The position numbers were made by a program, and so were the translations under genes. This document shows, in pieces, positions 26,776 through 34,562 of a DNA stretch of 64,000 nt; position 1 is the first letter of the stretch, and every line of letters starts with the position of its first letter. The stretch is from Fodinicurvata fenggangensis DSM 21160 (GTDB taxonomy: Bacteria; Pseudomonadota; Alphaproteobacteria; Kiloniellales; DSM-21159). Location: NCBI RefSeq assembly GCF_000686045.1, contig NZ_JMLV01000002.1, positions 186,001 to 250,000 of the forward strand, in the 5' to 3' direction. A model generated the notes under the pieces. That model was not told the origin of the DNA, searched no databases, and saw nothing but the letters and a program-made list of their open reading frames with translations.

Positions 26776-27414
26776 ATGCAATCCCGTCTTCTCAAACGCG
26801 CATTGGTCATCTTTGTCACCGGCTTTATCCTCCTGCTGCTCGGACTGGCAGCCGCCTGGTACCTGCGGGAGCCCTCTCCGGCACCCCAGGACCGCATTGA
26901 AAGCAACAGTTCCGGCGAAGCCAGGATCGGTGGCCCCTTCGAGCTGACAGACCAGAATGGCGAGATGCGCCGGGCCCGGCAGTTCGCGGGTGAGTACATG
27001 CTGATCTATTTCGGCTTTACCTTTTGCCCCGATGTCTGTCCCACCGCTCTGACGAACATGACTCAGGCGCTGGACATGCTTGATGAAGAGGCCCCGGCCA
27101 AGGCCGAACAGGTGGTGCCCATCTTCATAACCGTGGACCCGGAACGCGACACGGTGGAGGAAATGGCCAGCTATGCCCAGCACTTCCACCCTGACCTTGT
27201 GGCCCTCACGGGCACCAAGGACCAGATCGCCGCTGCGGCCAAGAAGTATCGTGTCTATTACGAGAAGGTAGAGGACGCCTCGGAAAGCGACTACCTGGTG
27301 GACCACTCCTCCTACATCTACCTGATGGGCCCGGAAGGAGAGTATCTGACCCACTTCACGCACCAGACCCCGGCCGACGAGTTGGCCTCCGGCCTGGAGC
27401 GCCACATCAAGTAG
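26776..27414 (+). CDS. SCO family copper chaperone/thioredoxin-like protein
   Basis: A 212-residue SCO1/SenC protein, membrane-anchored by one N-terminal span (residues about 10-32), with a periplasmic thioredoxin fold. The copper-binding CPDVC pair is at C84 and C88 and the third ligand His lies in VDHSSYIYLMG. The role is copper delivery or thiol reduction for CuA or other cuproproteins. The neighbouring terminal oxidase is a CuA-less quinol oxidase, so the client is probably an aa3- or cbb3-type oxidase elsewhere. ATG 26776 is preceded by a GTG in frame; no strong ribosome site is visible. The convergent yggU gene ends three bases away. Confidence 0.92.
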   Translation: MQSRLLKRALVIFVTGFILLLLGLAAAWYLREPSPAPQDRIESNSSGEARIGGPFELTDQNGEMRRARQFAGEYMLIYFGFTFCPDVCPTALTNMTQALDMLDEEAPAKAEQVVPIFITVDPERDTVEEMASYAQHFHPDLVALTGTKDQIAAAAKKYRVYYEKVEDASESDYLVDHSSYIYLMGPEGEYLTHFTHQTPADELASGLERHIK

Positions 27415-27417
27415 ACT

Positions 27418-27744
27418 TCAGCATTCTTGCAATATCTTGTTCAGGCGTGCTTCCAGCGTGCTGCTCTCACCGCTGAGCTGAACCATTTTCACGCGCGACT
27501 TTGCGCCCGCGACGATTTCGATGTCACCCTTGCGCAGTTTCAGTTCCGAGGCCAGGAAATTGACCAGCGCCTTGTTGGCGGCCCCCTCGACGGGCGGTGC
27601 CTTCAGCCGCACCTGCAATAGGGTCTGCCCCTGTGAATCCTGAACAAGACCAGCCACACCATCACGGCTTGCTCGTGGCGTAAGGCGGACCCGAAGTCGG
27701 AGTCCTGCCTTGTTTACGCTGTAGGGCCTCTCCCACGGTTGCAA
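27418..27744 (-). CDS. DUF167 (YggU) family protein
   Basis: A 108-residue DUF167/YggU-family protein of unknown function. The blocks LRVRLTPRASRDGV, LQVRLKAPPVEGAANKALVNFLA and KGDIEIVAGAKSRVKMVQL are characteristic. The open frame begins with a TTG at 27744, with GGAGAG three bases upstream. No ATG or GTG exists between there and the conserved core, so the start is uncertain by a few codons. In many alphaproteobacteria the gene follows a YggT protein, which is not the case here. The 298 bases behind its start hold the universal stress gene leader. Confidence 0.83.
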   Translation of the reverse strand: MQPWERPYSVNKAGLRLRVRLTPRASRDGVAGLVQDSQGQTLLQVRLKAPPVEGAANKALVNFLASELKLRKGDIEIVAGAKSRVKMVQLSGESSTLEARLNKILQEC

Positions 27745-27953
27745 TGGCTCTCCGCTTTCAAATTCAAAGTAACCGTTCCGATCCCGTCTGCTGGCGAACC
27801 GGGAAGATCAGCTTACGTCTTATTAGCTTTTGAGTTAACTTGCACAGGATGTGAGTTTCTTCCTAGTCAAGCTTGCCGGGAGAAACAAGAACTTGCGCCA
27901 CTTGAAATGTGCATTCAGGCTTTGCGTTGGCACATACTGGTGATAGCGTCCTG

Positions 27954-27993
27954 ACTTGAGTATTTCGCGCAGCCGGCTGGGATATACTCAAGT
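27954..27993. promoter_or_regulatory. Long inverted repeat upstream of the universal stress gene
   Basis: ACTTGAGTAT at 27954-27963 is exactly complementary to ATACTCAAGT at 27984-27993, with 20 bases between that themselves contain the palindrome AGCCGGCT (27971-27978). Ten perfect pairs make chance unlikely. It may be a two-site operator or an RNA hairpin at the 5' end of the usp transcript; sequence alone does not decide. Confidence 0.55.
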
Positions 27994-27996
27994 AAC

Positions 27997-28018
27997 GCAC
28001 CCCCTCATCCGGGGGTGC
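27997..28018 (+). promoter_or_regulatory. GC-rich leader hairpin next to the usp ribosome site
   Basis: GCACCCCC (27997-28004), loop of six, GGGGGTGC (28011-28018): eight consecutive pairs, no T-tract, so not a classical terminator. The ribosome site AGGGGG at 28031-28036 is exactly complementary to CCCCCT at 28000-28005 in the left arm, so the left arm can pair either with the right arm (ribosome site free) or with the ribosome site (closed). That is a plausible translational switch, not proven. Confidence 0.5.
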
Positions 28019-28042
28019 ACCATCAGAAACAGGGGGAAACAG

Positions 28043-28456
28043 ATGTACAAGAAAATTCTGGTTCCGGTCGACCTCACCCATGCCGAGAACCTTACAAAGG
28101 CCCTCGACACTGCAGCCGAATTGGCAAAGAGCTGGAAAGCAGAACTCTGCTATGTCGGCGTAACACCGGAAACGCCCTCTCCTGTGGCACATACGCCAAA
28201 GGAATACGGCGAAAAACTGGCCGCCTTTGCCAAAAAGCAGGGCGAGAGCCACGGCGTAAAGACGGATTCCGTCTACTATACCTCGACGGACCCGGCGATC
28301 GATATCAACAAGACCTTGCGCAAGGCGATCGAGGAATCGGGCGCGGATCTGGTGGTCATGGCCAGCCATGTGCCGAATGTCCTGGACTATGTCTGGGCCT
28401 CGCACGGCGGTTATATCGCCGAGCATGCCGACACCTCGGTCTTCATCGTTCGCTGA
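28043..28456 (+). CDS. Universal stress protein (UspA family)
   Basis: A 137-residue single-domain universal stress protein: MYKKILVPVDLTHAEN at the N-terminus, an alpha/beta fold in the middle, and the C-terminal region ADLVVMASHVPNVLDYVWASHGGYIAEHADTSVFIVR. The usual ATP-binding G-2x-G-9x-G(S/T) signature is replaced by ASHVPNVLDYVWASHG, so nucleotide binding is doubtful. The start ATG 28043 follows AGGGGG; a longer frame upstream is the leader. Forty-six bases after the stop the BCCT transporter begins, so the pair is likely co-transcribed, tying the protein to osmotic or membrane stress (inference). Confidence 0.85.
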   Translation: MYKKILVPVDLTHAENLTKALDTAAELAKSWKAELCYVGVTPETPSPVAHTPKEYGEKLAAFAKKQGESHGVKTDSVYYTSTDPAIDINKTLRKAIEESGADLVVMASHVPNVLDYVWASHGGYIAEHADTSVFIVR

Positions 28457-28502
28457 TGAACAGGGGTCTCGTACAGAATATCTGACAAGGGAGGGGCATT
28501 AG

Positions 28503-30152
28503 ATGCAGGAAGATCCTAATAAACCCAGCGAAGGGGAGGAAGCGGTTCCGGAGCCCGAGGGCGCGACCGAAACCATCGATACCGATTATCAAGTCGGCCA
28601 GGACAACATCCAACCCAAGATCGGCCCATTCGGGCTTGATATCCACAACCCGGTCTTCATGGTTTCCGGGCTCGTGGTGGTTGCCTTCGTGCTGGGGACC
28701 ATCATTTTCCAGGATGCGGCAGGACCGGCCTTCGAGGATTTGCGGGGCTTTCTAACGTCCCGCTTCGACTGGTTTTTCCTGATCGCAGGCAACGTCTTCG
28801 TGATTCTCTGCCTGGCATTGATCGTCACCCCGCTGGGTAACGTCAGGTTGGGCGGCAAGGAGGCGACACCCGATCACACCTATTTCGGTTGGTTCTCCAT
28901 GCTCTTCGCCGCGGGCATGGGCATCGGCCTCATGTTCTATGGCGTTGCCGAACCGATTGGGCACTACGGCACCGCAATGGGCGGCACGACTGTCGAGGAC
29001 GGCGTTCGCACGGACTGGGCGCCCCTTGGCGGGGCCGAAGGCAATGAAGCGGAGGCACGCAGCCTGGGTATGGCCGCCACGATCTTCCACTGGGGTCTCC
29101 ACCCCTGGGCGATCTATGCCATCGTTGCTCTGGCCCTGGCCCTCTTCTCCTTCAACAAGGGCCTGCCGCTGACCATCCGCTCCATGTTCTACCCGATCTT
29201 CGGCGACAAGGTCTGGGGCTGGCCGGGTCACATCATCGATATACTGGCCGTCTTCGCCACGCTGTTCGGGCTGTCGACCTCGCTGGGGTTGGGGGCCACC
29301 CAGGCCACCGCTGGCCTGAACTTCGTCTTCGGCCTGCCTGACGGCATCACCGCACAGGTAATCCTGATCCTCCTGATCACGGCCTTAGCGCTGGTTTCGG
29401 TGCTCCGTGGCCTGGAAGGCGGCGTCAAGGTCCTGTCCGAGATTAACATGGGGCTGGCCGCCATCCTCCTGTTCTTCGTGATCGTGGTGGGTCCGACAAT
29501 CGCCATTGCGACAGGTTTCTTCAGCAATCTCCTCGCCTATGGTCAGGAACTGATCCCGCTGTCCAATCCCTTCGGACGCGAAGATGACAACTTCCGCCAG
29601 GGCTGGACATCCTTCTACTGGGCCTGGTGGATTTCCTGGTCGCCATTTGTGGGTATGTTCATTGCCCGTGTCAGCCGCGGGCGCACGGTGCGTGAATTCA
29701 TCACCTGCGTGCTGATCATCCCCTCGGTGGTCTCGGTGCTGTGGATGACCGCATTCGGTGGCACGGCCATTACCATGATCAACGAGGCCGGTATGGGCCA
29801 GATTGCTGATGCAGCGCTCGAATTGAAGCTGTTCGAAATGCTGAACGGCTTGCCGCTTACGACAATCACCTCTCTCGTCGGGGTGGTCCTGGTGATTGTG
29901 TTCTTCGTCACTTCGTCCGACTCGGGCAGTCTGGTGATCGACACCATCACGGCCGGCGGCAAGATCAACGCACCGGTCAGCCAGCGTGTCTTCTGGGCCA
30001 CCTTCGAGGGCTTGGTGGCGATCGCACTGTTGATCGGCGGTGGCTTGGGCGCTTTGCAGGCAGCGGCGGTCTCCACCGGTCTGCCGTTCGCACTCGTGCT
30101 GCTACTTGGCTGTTACGCCATCGTGAAGGGGCTTCAGCGCGAACCGCGGTGA
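28503..30152 (+). CDS. BCCT family betaine/carnitine/choline transporter
   Basis: A 549-residue secondary transporter of the betaine-carnitine-choline family with twelve hydrophobic segments. The glycine-rich substrate stretch GMGIGLMFYGVAEP near residue 140 and the aromatic box region FYWAWWISWSPFVGMFIARVSRGRTVREF near 370 are diagnostic. The roughly 50-residue N-terminal tail is acidic and hydrophilic, and the C-terminal tail is very short, so long osmosensory tails of the BetP type are absent. Substrate cannot be read from sequence. RBS GGGAGG precedes. A strong terminator follows 26 bases after the stop. Confidence 0.93.
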   Translation: MQEDPNKPSEGEEAVPEPEGATETIDTDYQVGQDNIQPKIGPFGLDIHNPVFMVSGLVVVAFVLGTIIFQDAAGPAFEDLRGFLTSRFDWFFLIAGNVFVILCLALIVTPLGNVRLGGKEATPDHTYFGWFSMLFAAGMGIGLMFYGVAEPIGHYGTAMGGTTVEDGVRTDWAPLGGAEGNEAEARSLGMAATIFHWGLHPWAIYAIVALALALFSFNKGLPLTIRSMFYPIFGDKVWGWPGHIIDILAVFATLFGLSTSLGLGATQATAGLNFVFGLPDGITAQVILILLITALALVSVLRGLEGGVKVLSEINMGLAAILLFFVIVVGPTIAIATGFFSNLLAYGQELIPLSNPFGREDDNFRQGWTSFYWAWWISWSPFVGMFIARVSRGRTVREFITCVLIIPSVVSVLWMTAFGGTAITMINEAGMGQIADAALELKLFEMLNGLPLTTITSLVGVVLVIVFFVTSSDSGSLVIDTITAGGKINAPVSQRVFWATFEGLVAIALLIGGGLGALQAAAVSTGLPFALVLLLGCYAIVKGLQREPR

Positions 30153-30177
30153 AGCCTCAACATACCAGGCAGGAGAA

Positions 30178-30206
30178 GGGGCGCCGTGAAAGCGGCGCCC
30201 CTTTTT
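30178..30206 (+). terminator. Rho-independent terminator after the BCCT gene
   Basis: GGGGCGCCG (30178-30186), a six-base loop, CGGCGCCCC (30193-30201), then TTTTT. Nine perfect GC-rich pairs and a T-tract, oriented to end the usp-BCCT transcript. Confidence 0.9.
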
Positions 30207-30234
30207 CATGGGAAGTAACTGCCGGGGAAATGCC

Positions 30235-32280
30235 TCAGGTCTCCCAGTCCACCTCTGCACGAGGGTCAGGCTTGTAGGTGAAATAGGTGCCTGTGTGGAT
30301 TGTTCGTTCCAGGTGCTCGCCAAGGCTCGGATGATATTGGTCGATCCGATTGAGGGTGTATCGTAGCGAACGGGTTGCGCTGGTGCGTGCACGCTCGAAG
30401 CCATCACCGATGGTCCGGGCCCGATCATTCAGGCCAACGCCGCGGCGGAGTTCATCGATAAGAAACTGGCGGTCGGCCCGTGCCAGCTCCGCCCGATGCA
30501 GGTCGTTGGCAGCCTCCGCCTCCGCGATGTCCTCCTCCGTCTCGGCGAGCCGCTGCCGATATGCCTCGCGGGCCTTCGAATCGAACACCTCCAAACCGCA
30601 TTGTACATCCATGCTGGAAGCATCCGCAGGGGCTGCGACCGGAAACGCGCCTCGCTCCACCGCCACCAGGTCGAGCACGTGAAAGTCACGGCCGGGTTCC
30701 GCCAGCAGGCGCTCCAGATAACGCATGCCCTTGAGGTCTTTCAGGCGCACGGTGCGGCCATCAAAGGTCACCGTTCGCATCTCTCCCTCGCGTCGAAAGA
30801 CGCACTGTTCGCGGGTCGCCGCCGTCCCTACAGATACCGAGGGAATCTGTTCACGAGCCAATTCAGCCCAGGCCCCGGCGTTAAGTGCCTCAAGGGCTCG
30901 ACAGGCGGCGTCAAGTTCCAGCTCGGCAGTGTTGTCGTCGCCCGCCGCTCGGTGGGCTGCCGCAAGCACAACACGCAGAGTCGCGGCCTCGAATGGCATT
31001 CGCAACGACACCCATTCCATAACGGCCTCACTCAGCAGGCGGATGGCCTCGCACTCCTGCCCGTCGTGCAATGCCAGGCGTCCCTTTGCGGCAAGCGCGG
31101 AATTCCGCAATGTGCGGCTCTGGTACATTTGGGCGATCTCGGAGAGATCGTTCGCGGCTGTACGGGCCGCCTGGGCATCACCGGCGGCCAGTGAGATAAC
31201 CACCTGGGCCTCGCGCAGAGGCGCCCGCTGGAGGCCGCCTGAAGGCGGGCGCTCCTTCGAGGGAATGTCGAACGGATGCTCGAGGGCGCTTTCGATCATC
31301 GTCAGGGCTTCCTCGACCCGGCCCTGGGCCAGTCGCAGCAATGCAAGCCCTGGCTGAGGCAACCAGGCATTCTGGTGTGCCGCCAGAAAGGCTTCTTCAG
31401 CTCCGGCAAAATCGCCCTTGCGCAGCCTCGCGTTGCCGAGTTCGGTCAGTGGCCAGCCGAACTCGCGCCGCATCCAGGGGCGCAGCTCTTCGCACGCCAG
31501 AAGCGCCTCCTGCTCGGCTTCGTCACAGGGACCCCGCAGGCGCATGATCTCCGCCCGGTGCACCCGGCAGCGGCCGTTGAGCCCGCCGAACGCAGCCCCC
31601 TGGCGCCATCGTTCCATTGCTTCGGTCCATTCCTCAGCACGATCGTGCTGGCCGATCCACTGCATCGCACAGATAACCTCGCACCACATCTGGCCCGTGG
31701 TGAGGGGGTCGAGGTTGCCGGAGCTCAGTTCCACGGCAACATCGTCCAGCGCTTTCAGCCCTTCATCGATGTCGCCGTCATGGATCCGGACCCGTGCCAG
31801 AGCGACCTGCCCGATAATCGACGGCGGGGCCAGCCCGTGCCTTTCTCCCCCGTCCATGGCCTTTCGGGCCCAATGCCCCGTCCCCGGCATATCGCCGCAC
31901 ATCAAGCGCTCATAGGTCCGCACCGCGGCGAGCCACGCCCAGACCGGGCTGTCGGGCGCATCGTCCATCAGGCATTCCGCGCGTGACAGCCACGCACGGA
32001 CGGTGGCCATAAGGCCCGAGTCCATCATCAGGTACATGCCCATCATGACAGCGGCGAAGGCCGCGCCGTGGGTTTGGCCGTCTTTCAGGTGGAGGTGATA
32101 AAGCTGTCCGTAGGCGTCCAGCGTTCCTTCCAGGTCGCCGGCGCCATACGCCGCCTGAGCCCGCAGCTCCAGCAGTTTGGCCGAGGGCGGCGTGGACAGT
32201 TCGCCGAGCAGTTCCTGTGCCCGGGCGAAGTCACCGGCATCGAGGGCAACACGAATCGGTGAAAAATCTGCTTCCGTCAT
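30235..32280 (-). CDS. TPR-repeat protein with C-terminal regulator-type module
   Basis: A 681-residue soluble protein. Residues about 1-500 are helical and repeat-like, with alternating Ala/Leu-rich helices (FARAQELLGELSTPPSAKLLELRAQAAYG, GDLEGTLDAYGQLYHL, RKGDFAGAEEAFLAAHQNA) typical of tetratricopeptide arrays. Residues about 520-680 form a different module (MRTVTFDGRTVRLKDLKGMRYLERLLAEPG, then a coiled RLAETEEDIAEAEAANDLHRAELARAD stretch, and RTSATRSLRYTLNRIDQYHPSLGEHL). From memory this module ends large bacterial TPR/AAA-type regulatory proteins. No ATPase domain is present. ATG 32280 is preferred; the frame runs 33 codons further. It diverges from a truncated haemoglobin across a palindrome, suggesting shared control. 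Function unknown. Confidence 0.65.
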   Translation of the reverse strand: MTEADFSPIRVALDAGDFARAQELLGELSTPPSAKLLELRAQAAYGAGDLEGTLDAYGQLYHLHLKDGQTHGAAFAAVMMGMYLMMDSGLMATVRAWLSRAECLMDDAPDSPVWAWLAAVRTYERLMCGDMPGTGHWARKAMDGGERHGLAPPSIIGQVALARVRIHDGDIDEGLKALDDVAVELSSGNLDPLTTGQMWCEVICAMQWIGQHDRAEEWTEAMERWRQGAAFGGLNGRCRVHRAEIMRLRGPCDEAEQEALLACEELRPWMRREFGWPLTELGNARLRKGDFAGAEEAFLAAHQNAWLPQPGLALLRLAQGRVEEALTMIESALEHPFDIPSKERPPSGGLQRAPLREAQVVISLAAGDAQAARTAANDLSEIAQMYQSRTLRNSALAAKGRLALHDGQECEAIRLLSEAVMEWVSLRMPFEAATLRVVLAAAHRAAGDDNTAELELDAACRALEALNAGAWAELAREQIPSVSVGTAATREQCVFRREGEMRTVTFDGRTVRLKDLKGMRYLERLLAEPGRDFHVLDLVAVERGAFPVAAPADASSMDVQCGLEVFDSKAREAYRQRLAETEEDIAEAEAANDLHRAELARADRQFLIDELRRGVGLNDRARTIGDGFERARTSATRSLRYTLNRIDQYHPSLGEHLERTIHTGTYFTYKPDPRAEVDWET

Positions 32281-32304
32281 CGCTCGGCACCCTTTGTCGC
32301 GGTT

Positions 32305-32321
32305 GTAACAAGGGTTGTTAC
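32305..32321. promoter_or_regulatory. Palindromic candidate operator between TPR gene and globin
   Basis: GTAACAA (32305-32311), GGG, TTGTTAC (32315-32321): a perfect inverted repeat with seven-base arms in the 105-base divergent gap. It is 25 bases from the TPR-protein start and 65 from the globin start. The left arm is embedded in TTGTAACAA, itself palindromic. The binding protein is unknown; control of both genes by one factor is inference. Confidence 0.5.
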
Positions 32322-32385
32322 GTCCTTCAGACGGGTGCGCGGTGCACCTGCCTGAAAACGCAATCCAGTGAAGGAGCATTTTGCC

Positions 32386-32754
32386 ATGAGTGAAACGCTT
32401 TATGACAGACTAGGTCGCAAGGATGGTATCGACAAGCTCTGTAACCGCATCGTCGACCTCCATCTCCAGAACGAGGTCGTCAATCCCCGATACAAGGCCC
32501 TCACCGACGAGGAGACGGATCACGCCCGCGAGAAGGTCAAGGAGTTTCTCGCGGCCGGCTCCGGCGGACCGGTGGAGTACACAGGCCGGTCGATGATTGA
32601 AACGCATACCGGCATGAATGTCAGCGCGGCCGAATTCGTCGCCGTGGTCGACGATATCATGCAGGCGATGAGGGAGATGGAGTATCCGCAGCCGGTCTGC
32701 GACGAAGTGTTGGGCATAGCCTATTCGCTCAAGGAGGAAATCGTTCACAGATAA
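32386..32754 (+). CDS. Truncated haemoglobin (group 1 type)
   Basis: A 122-residue truncated haemoglobin. MSETLYDRLGRKDGIDKLCNRIVDL at the N-terminus is the typical helix B entry, and the proximal haem ligand is the His in IETHTGMNVSAAEF. The group 1 assignment rests on length and the EFxxVVDDI helix; the distal pocket aromatic pattern is not certain. Such globins bind oxygen or nitric oxide and are often linked to NO detoxification or redox sensing. ATG 32386 follows GAAGGAG; an in-frame TTG upstream is not needed. It is followed by about 200 bases with a GC-rich hairpin without T-tract (32778-32798). Confidence 0.88.
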   Translation: MSETLYDRLGRKDGIDKLCNRIVDLHLQNEVVNPRYKALTDEETDHAREKVKEFLAAGSGGPVEYTGRSMIETHTGMNVSAAEFVAVVDDIMQAMREMEYPQPVCDEVLGIAYSLKEEIVHR

Positions 32755-32777
32755 GCACGGGAACGGGTCAGTCTTGA

Positions 32778-32798
32778 GGGCGGGCCCTTGGCCCGTCC
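32778..32798 (+). terminator. GC-rich hairpin after the globin gene, weak terminator
   Basis: GGGCGGGCC (32778-32786), loop CTT, GGCCCGTCC (32790-32798), one G-U pair. It lies 24 bases after the globin stop but has no T-tract, so factor-independent termination is doubtful. Confidence 0.35.
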
Positions 32799-32957
32799 CT
32801 GTCCAACAGACCACTTGCGTGAATCTATCACGTCCCAAAACCGGATCCGATCTGAGTGCTTCAGCGCATTGTTCCAAACTTCAGAACAAGCGCCTGCCCT
32901 GGTGCCGATCGGATAACACTTGGTTCAACGCGCAAAATCCATGCGTGAGGAGGAGAC

Positions 32958-33392
32958 ATGAACAGCACCAAAAGCCATAAGGGACATTGCTTCTGTGGGG
33001 CCGTGGAACTGCTTGTCAGCGGCGAACCGGAGGCCATGGGTTACTGTCACTGCGACTCCTGCAGGCACTGGTCCGCCGGGCCGGTAAACGCCTTCTCCCT
33101 ATGGAAACCGGACGCCGTCCAGATCATCAGGGGCGAGAAGAACGCCGTCACCTATCAGAAAACACCACAAAGCCATCGCAAATGGTGCAGAACCTGTGGT
33201 GGACATCTTCTCACTGAACACCCGGAACTCGACCTGACAGACGTCTACCCCGCGATTCTGTCCGAGTTTCCGTTCAGCCCGGGGGTTCACGTGCATTACC
33301 AGGAAACGGTCCTGCGGATACGGGACGGACTGCCAAAATTCCGGGACCTGCCCGAAGAGATCGGCGGATCCGGCATCAGTATGGAGGAATAG
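32958..33392 (+). CDS. GFA (glutathione-dependent formaldehyde-activating-like) family protein
   Basis: A 144-residue GFA/CENP-V-fold zinc protein. The zinc ligands are visible as CFCGAVEL near residue 12, CHCDSCRHW near 32 and CRTCGGHLL near 80. Such proteins are widespread; most are not true glutathione-formaldehyde enzymes and their substrate is unknown. ATG 32958 follows GAGGAGGAG, a very strong ribosome site. It stands alone between the globin gene and an IS remnant. Confidence 0.88.
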   Translation: MNSTKSHKGHCFCGAVELLVSGEPEAMGYCHCDSCRHWSAGPVNAFSLWKPDAVQIIRGEKNAVTYQKTPQSHRKWCRTCGGHLLTEHPELDLTDVYPAILSEFPFSPGVHVHYQETVLRIRDGLPKFRDLPEEIGGSGISMEE

Positions 33393-33460
33393 CGCACCTC
33401 CGGTTCAATCAATCCGGGTCATAGCCGGTGACTTTGAACTGATTGGCGCATTCGGCTGGT

Positions 33461-33589
33461 GTGTACTGGTGTGAAGAGGTCGACGACCCGATCGGACTCG
33501 TCAGCTTCATGGATTATGATCTGGGATATATCGACCTGGAGCAGAGAACCTTGCAGACCATAAGCAACCCTTTTGCAAATAGGGTGTAA
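33461..33589 (+). pseudogene. IS481-like transposase C-terminal remnant
   Basis: In one frame the DNA reads VYWCEEVDDPIGLVSFMDYD, then LGYIDLEQRTLQTISNPFANRV and a stop. The pattern VSFMxYDLGYIDLEQxTLQPxxNPF is one I associate with the carboxyl end of IS481-type transposases in alphaproteobacteria. No start codon, no catalytic core and no upstream continuation are found, so this is a decayed tail of an insertion sequence. The stretch after the stop still matches the flank that normally follows such genes (QVQTVTYVFGSD in another frame). The family call is from memory of the motif; it needs a database comparison. Confidence 0.5.
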
Positions 33590-33644
33590 CCCATGCCTCA
33601 GGTACAAACTGTTACCTATGTCTTCGGGTCAGACATTGGGAAAT

Positions 33645-33719
33645 TGGAGCGGGCGATGGGATTCGAACCCACGACCCCAACCTTGGCAAGGTTGTGCTCT
33701 ACCCCTGAGCTACGCCCGC
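33645..33719 (-). tRNA. tRNA-Gly (anticodon GCC)
   Basis: On the minus strand the sequence folds as a standard tRNA: acceptor GCGGGCG (33719-33713) pairs with CGCCCGC (33655-33649), D-arm with AGCTCAGGGGTAGAGC, anticodon arm with loop TTGCCAA (anticodon GCC), T-arm with GGGTTCGAATCC, discriminator T, and an encoded CCA at 33647-33645. No intron. A decayed insertion-sequence tail lies 56 bases beyond its 3' end. Confidence 0.95.
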
Positions 33720-33851
33720 GTCCTGTAGGGTGTTGGGGATTTAACGCCTCGGACGGCGCAATGCAAGAGTCTTTCTGCAGAGTTTATGGAACGGTCGCTC
33801 GACGCCCCTTGGTGCTTTATCAGGCCGGATTTGCGCGCTAAGGTCGCTGCC

Positions 33852-34397
33852 ATGAGCGAGACAGAGCAAAATGGTGAGGTCACGGCCCAACTGGTCGATG
33901 GCAGCACGCCCGCGACACCGGAAGCCCTTTTCGAAAAGCTGGATGCGCTGGATATCCCGCACCGAACGGTGGAGCACCCGCCGCTCTATACCGTGGAGGA
34001 ATCCCGGAGCCTGCGTGGCGAGTTGCCGGGCGGCCATACCAAGAATCTCTTCCTGCGCAACAAGAAGGGCGGCATGTGGCTGGTCACCTGTCTGGAGGAC
34101 CGGGCGATCGACCTGAAGGACCTGGGCGAACGCTTGGGGGGCTACCGCCTGTCCTTTGGCCGGCCCGAGCGCCTCATGCAGTACCTGGGTGTAATACCCG
34201 GGGCCGTGACACCCTTTTCCGTCCTCAACGACCATCAGGATGCGGTCCAGATGGTCCTGGATTCCGCGCTTTTGAACCACGATCCCCTGAACTTCCATCC
34301 CCTGGACAACGCCCGGACAACAGCGATTTCGCCAAAAAACCTGCTGAAGTTCCTGGAGGCGGTCGGGCACTACCCCCAGGTGATTTCACTGGATTGA
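33852..34397 (+). CDS. Prolyl-tRNA deacylase (ProX/YbaK-type editing domain)
   Basis: A 181-residue stand-alone trans-editing deacylase of the YbaK/ProRS-INS superfamily, ProXp-like, which hydrolyses mischarged aminoacyl-tRNA-Pro. Family blocks: HRTVEHPPLYTVEESRSLRGELPGGHTKNLFLRNKKG, LGGYRLSFGRPERLMQYLGV, GAVTPFSVLNDHQ. The leading in-frame region from 33786 overlaps the tRNA-proximal spacer and is not protein-like, hence ATG 33852. It is adjacent to the tRNA-Gly gene on the opposite strand, though its substrate is a proline tRNA. Substrate amino acid (Ala or Cys) is not resolved. Confidence 0.87.
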   Translation: MSETEQNGEVTAQLVDGSTPATPEALFEKLDALDIPHRTVEHPPLYTVEESRSLRGELPGGHTKNLFLRNKKGGMWLVTCLEDRAIDLKDLGERLGGYRLSFGRPERLMQYLGVIPGAVTPFSVLNDHQDAVQMVLDSALLNHDPLNFHPLDNARTTAISPKNLLKFLEAVGHYPQVISLD

Positions 34398-34562
34398 ATC
34401 GGAGCCTCCGGTTCGACGCGCGCTTTCTCCAACCTACGCACCCTTGTTTCGGGGCCTCCAAACCGCCACATTTGCGCTGTTGCCGGGCAACGGCCGTCAG
34501 GCTTTACGACGGCATGTCCGGTTCTATCTTGTCCAGTTAGCAGCAAGGCGGAGTTTTAAGAC

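Larger units (their letters stand above)
27745..28042. other. Divergent region with the structured leader of the stress gene
   Basis: About 298 bases with no gene, AT-richer than the surroundings. It holds the promoter of yggU on the left and two strong inverted repeats on the right in front of the universal stress protein start (27954-27993 and 27997-28018, listed separately). A loosely -35/-10-like pair, TTGCGT near 27922 and TAGCGT near 27944, would start transcription just before the first repeat. That promoter call is weak. Confidence 0.45.

Noticed and set aside
33419-33607. 62-codon minus-strand frame next to the GFA gene
   Set aside because: It is antisense to the IS481-like remnant and has no protein character.
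33593-33841. 82-codon frame with the sequence MGFEPTT
   Set aside because: The peptide is the reverse reading of the tRNA-Gly T-arm, a well-known annotation artefact.
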